This document shows positions 61,882 to 64,000 of a DNA stretch of 64,000 nt, piece by piece. Source of the DNA: Novipirellula herctigrandis (GTDB taxonomy: Bacteria; Planctomycetota; Planctomycetia; Pirellulales; Pirellulaceae); NCBI GenBank assembly GCA_007859835.1, contig SJPJ01000001.1:7147400-7211399 (forward strand), given 5' to 3'. Position 1 is the stretch's first letter, and each line of letters starts with the position of its first letter. The notes below the pieces were generated by a model. That model saw only the letters and a program-made list of their open reading frames with translations, did no database searches and was not told the DNA's origin. Both the position numbers and the translations under genes were made by a program.

Positions 61882-63210
61882 ATGTTCGCCAATTTGATCT
61901 ACTTTGTCGCATTGCTACTGGTGTCGCCCGTGGTTGTGTATCGCATGTTGCGGCATGGTCGTTATCGTCGCGGTGCAAACGAAAAACTCTTCGGTCTTTC
62001 AAAGGCAGCCGCTCATGCGTTGACTGGTGGGAAACCATGTATTTGGATTCACGCGGTAAGCGTTGGCGAAGTCAACTTGGTTCGCGTGCTCGCCGATCGA
62101 CTTCAAAAGCGACACCCCAATAGTCGGGTTATCGTCAGTTCTTCGACTGACACGGGATACGACTTGGCGGTCAAACTGTTTGGTGCCAAGCGTGTTTTCT
62201 TTTGTCCCCTCGACTTCTCGTGGGCTGTGCGACGGGCAATCGAGAATTTGAACCCGTCGATCTTGCTGCTGGCCGAGTTGGAACTTTGGCCCAACCTGAT
62301 TCGCATCGCTACCGAACGGGAATGTCCTGTGATGGTGTTCAATGCACGGCTAAGCGAAAAGAGCGCCAAACAATACGACCGATTCGGTTTGTTTACTCGC
62401 CGTACGTTCGCGCGGATCGCATGGGCCGGTTGCCAGAACGAACAGAATGCTCAGCGGTTTCTACGTTGTGGAACTTTGTCGGAACGGATCGATGTGACGG
62501 GGTCTATCAAGTTTGACGACGCGCCGTCAACGCGTGAAACGATCGAAGTCCAATCACGAATGCATTGGGCGGGCGTCGATCCTTGGCATCGAGTTTGGAT
62601 GGTGGGCAGTACTCAACCGGGCGAAGAAGAAATGGCGATCGAAATTTACAAGAGGCTTCGAAGGTCTCACAAAGAGCTTCGGTTGATTTTGGTTCCGCGA
62701 CATGTGGAACGTTTCGATGCGGTTGCTGGGTTAGTGAATCGCGCAGGACTAAAAGTTCATCGGCGTAGTATCGATTCTTCACTCGACCAACAAACTTGGA
62801 GCAGTGACACGGTGATCTTGGTCGATACGATCGGTGAGCTACGACATTGGTGGGGTGTCTGTCAGATCGCGACGGTCGGTGGTAGTTTTGGTGACCGAGG
62901 TGGACAGAATATGCTCGAGCCAGCGGGTTACGGGTGTGCAGTTTCATTTGGGCCAGACACACGCAATTTCAAAGAGATCGCCGACCAATTGATTCTTGAA
63001 GGTGGCGCTTTGCGTGTGATGGATTCATCGGAACTGCAGGCGTTTGTGCTGCGATGCTTAGATGACATTCCAATTTCGGATGAGTTAGGCCGAATCGCGC
63101 GCCGCGTGATCCGACAACATCAAGGTGCGACTAATCGCACCATCGAAGCGATTGAGTCGAAGATGGTGTCGAGGGTCGCTGGAGTTCCTGCGAAGGCAAA
63201 ATGCGGCTGA
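61882..63210 (+). CDS. waaA: 3-deoxy-D-manno-octulosonic acid transferase
   Basis: Adds Kdo to lipid A at the cytoplasmic face of the inner membrane. 442 residues: N-terminal helix (5-22), then RRGANEKLFG with the catalytic Glu34, the GT-B N-lobe (IHAVSVGEVNL, SSSTDTGYDLA, LAELELWPNLI), and the C-lobe with VGSTQPGEEEMAIEIYKR and VGGSFGDRGGQNMLEPAGYG, the donor-binding motif. ATG start. 115 bp after secA; an imperfect hairpin at 61777-61802 in the gap has no T run. Its presence indicates that this organism makes Kdo-containing lipopolysaccharide. Confidence 0.96.
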   Translation: MFANLIYFVALLLVSPVVVYRMLRHGRYRRGANEKLFGLSKAAAHALTGGKPCIWIHAVSVGEVNLVRVLADRLQKRHPNSRVIVSSSTDTGYDLAVKLFGAKRVFFCPLDFSWAVRRAIENLNPSILLLAELELWPNLIRIATERECPVMVFNARLSEKSAKQYDRFGLFTRRTFARIAWAGCQNEQNAQRFLRCGTLSERIDVTGSIKFDDAPSTRETIEVQSRMHWAGVDPWHRVWMVGSTQPGEEEMAIEIYKRLRRSHKELRLILVPRHVERFDAVAGLVNRAGLKVHRRSIDSSLDQQTWSSDTVILVDTIGELRHWWGVCQIATVGGSFGDRGGQNMLEPAGYGCAVSFGPDTRNFKEIADQLILEGGALRVMDSSELQAFVLRCLDDIPISDELGRIARRVIRQHQGATNRTIEAIESKMVSRVAGVPAKAKCG

Positions 63211-63298
63211 CAACGCCGGCCCCGCTTGCGTTTGTGATGCTAAACTATTTTGTGAACCTGCGGCCTACGCTAAAAGCGGAACTGTAGCGTCAGCATGA

Positions 63299-63559
63299 CT
63301 AATGGTTGCAAATATTTTCAGGTAGCGTCGTGAATCCGTCTCCGGAATCAACAAACTTGCCTCGCTCCGCCAAAAACGAGATCAAATCTTCCGCTGTCAT
63401 TTCGGATGCGGAGCACGTATGAAAGCGAGCATCTTCGCCGTATTTTTCGACAATCTCTGTTCGTAATGAGTCGCGAGTGTACGGCTTGCCCGCTGCGACC
63501 ATCATGTGCATTATCTCGTGGCCGTGGACGGAGTTGGGGTTTTGAATCGAATCGCTCAT
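63299..63559 (-). CDS. YecH-family small metal-binding protein
   Basis: 86 residues of the DUF2492/YecH family. Signature residues: VHGHEIMHMM at the N-terminus, ARFHTCSASEMTAEDLISFL in the middle (His and Cys probably bind metal), and ENICNH at the C-terminus. Length normal. The function is unknown; the family is recognised by its His/Cys pattern. It stands alone and converges with the Kdo transferase gene. Confidence 0.9.
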   Translation of the reverse strand: MSDSIQNPNSVHGHEIMHMMVAAGKPYTRDSLRTEIVEKYGEDARFHTCSASEMTAEDLISFLAERGKFVDSGDGFTTLPENICNH

Positions 63560-64000
63560 CGAGTGACGTTTCCTAAAGGGTGATTAGTGATAACCGTTAT
63601 CCAATATCGGCTGCTATGCTTCATCGCACCTGCGACCTAAGCGATAGCTGCGAAGGGCGTAAACGGCGACCATTCGGCGACCATTCGGCGAATCTTAAAT
63701 CGCCACATGAAGGTATGGATTAGTAGCATCATTCGCTTTCATCACTGTTTTGGCAACCCGTCGGCGTCTCGGTCGTTGAAAATTGGCAACGATATGCGTG
63801 TCAGCCGAATCCGTGAGCGTCAAAGACAGCCGATTCGTTGGGTGCACGCGGGATGCGAATGCCACCAAATGTTGATCGTAACGGTCCCGATATTTGCGGT
63901 GATGCTCAGGATGGTGCTCAAAACATGCCGCGGTACAGGTAAGCATCGCACCGGAATATATCAGTCAACAACGATTCTCTCGTAAATTCGTCCACTGCCT
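63560..64000. other. End of window without a supported gene
   Basis: Holds the 11-bp duplication at 63665-63692. Overlapping frames on both strands at about 63700-63985 code peptides without family similarity. I do not call either; one might be the end of a gene beyond the window. Confidence 0.5.
63665..63692. repeat. 11-bp tandem duplication
   Basis: cggcgaccatt at 63665-63675 and 63676-63686, then cggcga. Confidence 0.9.

Noticed and set aside
63695-63985. Overlapping frames on both strands at the end of the window
   Set aside because: Neither peptide shows a family motif, membrane segment or initiation signal. A partial gene from beyond the window cannot be excluded.
1-64000. tRNA, rRNA, insertion sequences, phage or integrase genes, riboswitches
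   Set aside because: Scanned for tRNA T-arm motifs, transposase and integrase motifs and long terminal inverted repeats; none found by eye. A tRNA or covariance-model search would be needed to exclude them fully.

Overview
The window is chromosomal DNA of a planctomycete, most likely from the Pirellulaceae (Rhodopirellula-like). Supporting evidence: a secreted sulfatase, a giant secreted protein combining a beta-propeller, HEAT repeats and a CxxCH heme domain (the Pirellula/Verrucomicrobium type), a TAT-exported Gfo/Idh/MocA oxidoreductase, a lipoprotein built of leucine-rich repeats, a very long SecA, frequent TTG/GTG starts, short scattered operons and moderate GC. No rRNA, tRNA, CRISPR array, transposase or phage gene was seen. 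The assignment is inference from gene content.

Layout. 1-9.7 kb: sulfatase (5' end outside the window), RluA pseudouridine synthase, a methyltransferase behind an unusual Lgt, a secreted protein of unknown function, a CtpA-type protease, and an overlapping pair of a Cys-less asparagine-synthetase-like ligase and a gamma-glutamylcyclotransferase-like protein. 9.9-16.5 kb: lone oxidase subunit III, single-domain response regulator, GlyA, class V aminotransferase, small membrane protein, V8-like protease, glycerophosphodiesterase. 16.6-20.9 kb: galactose module (exported mutarotase, Na+/sugar symporter, galactokinase). 21.3-26.9 kb: CHAD protein, PRMT-like methyltransferase, DeoC, an exported domain protein, AsnB. 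27-32.2 kb: heavy-metal RND efflux operon led by a His/Trp/Cys-containing exported protein. 32.3-41 kb: LRR lipoprotein and coupled membrane protein, oxidoreductase, methyltransferase, a truncated Orn/Lys/Arg decarboxylase, leuC-leuD, an aldehyde dehydrogenase. 41.1-50.3 kb: large MMPL/RND protein, lipoprotein, O-antigen-ligase/TPR protein, a tiny YjfB-like protein, an unknown membrane protein. 50.4-64 kb: heme-binding propeller protein, sugar dehydrogenase plus fuconolactonase-like hydrolase, sigma-70 factor, secA, Kdo transferase, YecH-like protein.

How the genes work together. The envelope theme is strong: SecA, Lgt, Kdo transferase and O-antigen ligase imply a Gram-negative envelope with lipoproteins and LPS. 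Sulfatase, galactose module and the probable fucose/fuconate step fit a degrader of sulfated algal polysaccharides. LeuC/LeuD, GlyA and DeoC are housekeeping enzymes.

The most unusual signals are: (1) many independent short tandem duplications (11-33 bp units, mostly 15-19 bp) in spacers, right after stop codons and inside disordered coding segments; (2) core proteins with extra modules (Lgt with a PDZ-like insertion, SecA with a beta-rich insertion and repeated helical modules, MMPL with an alpha/beta insertion); (3) the ligase/cyclotransferase pair; (4) a decarboxylase reduced to its N-terminal domain. Domain calls come from reading motifs by eye; no database search was possible.
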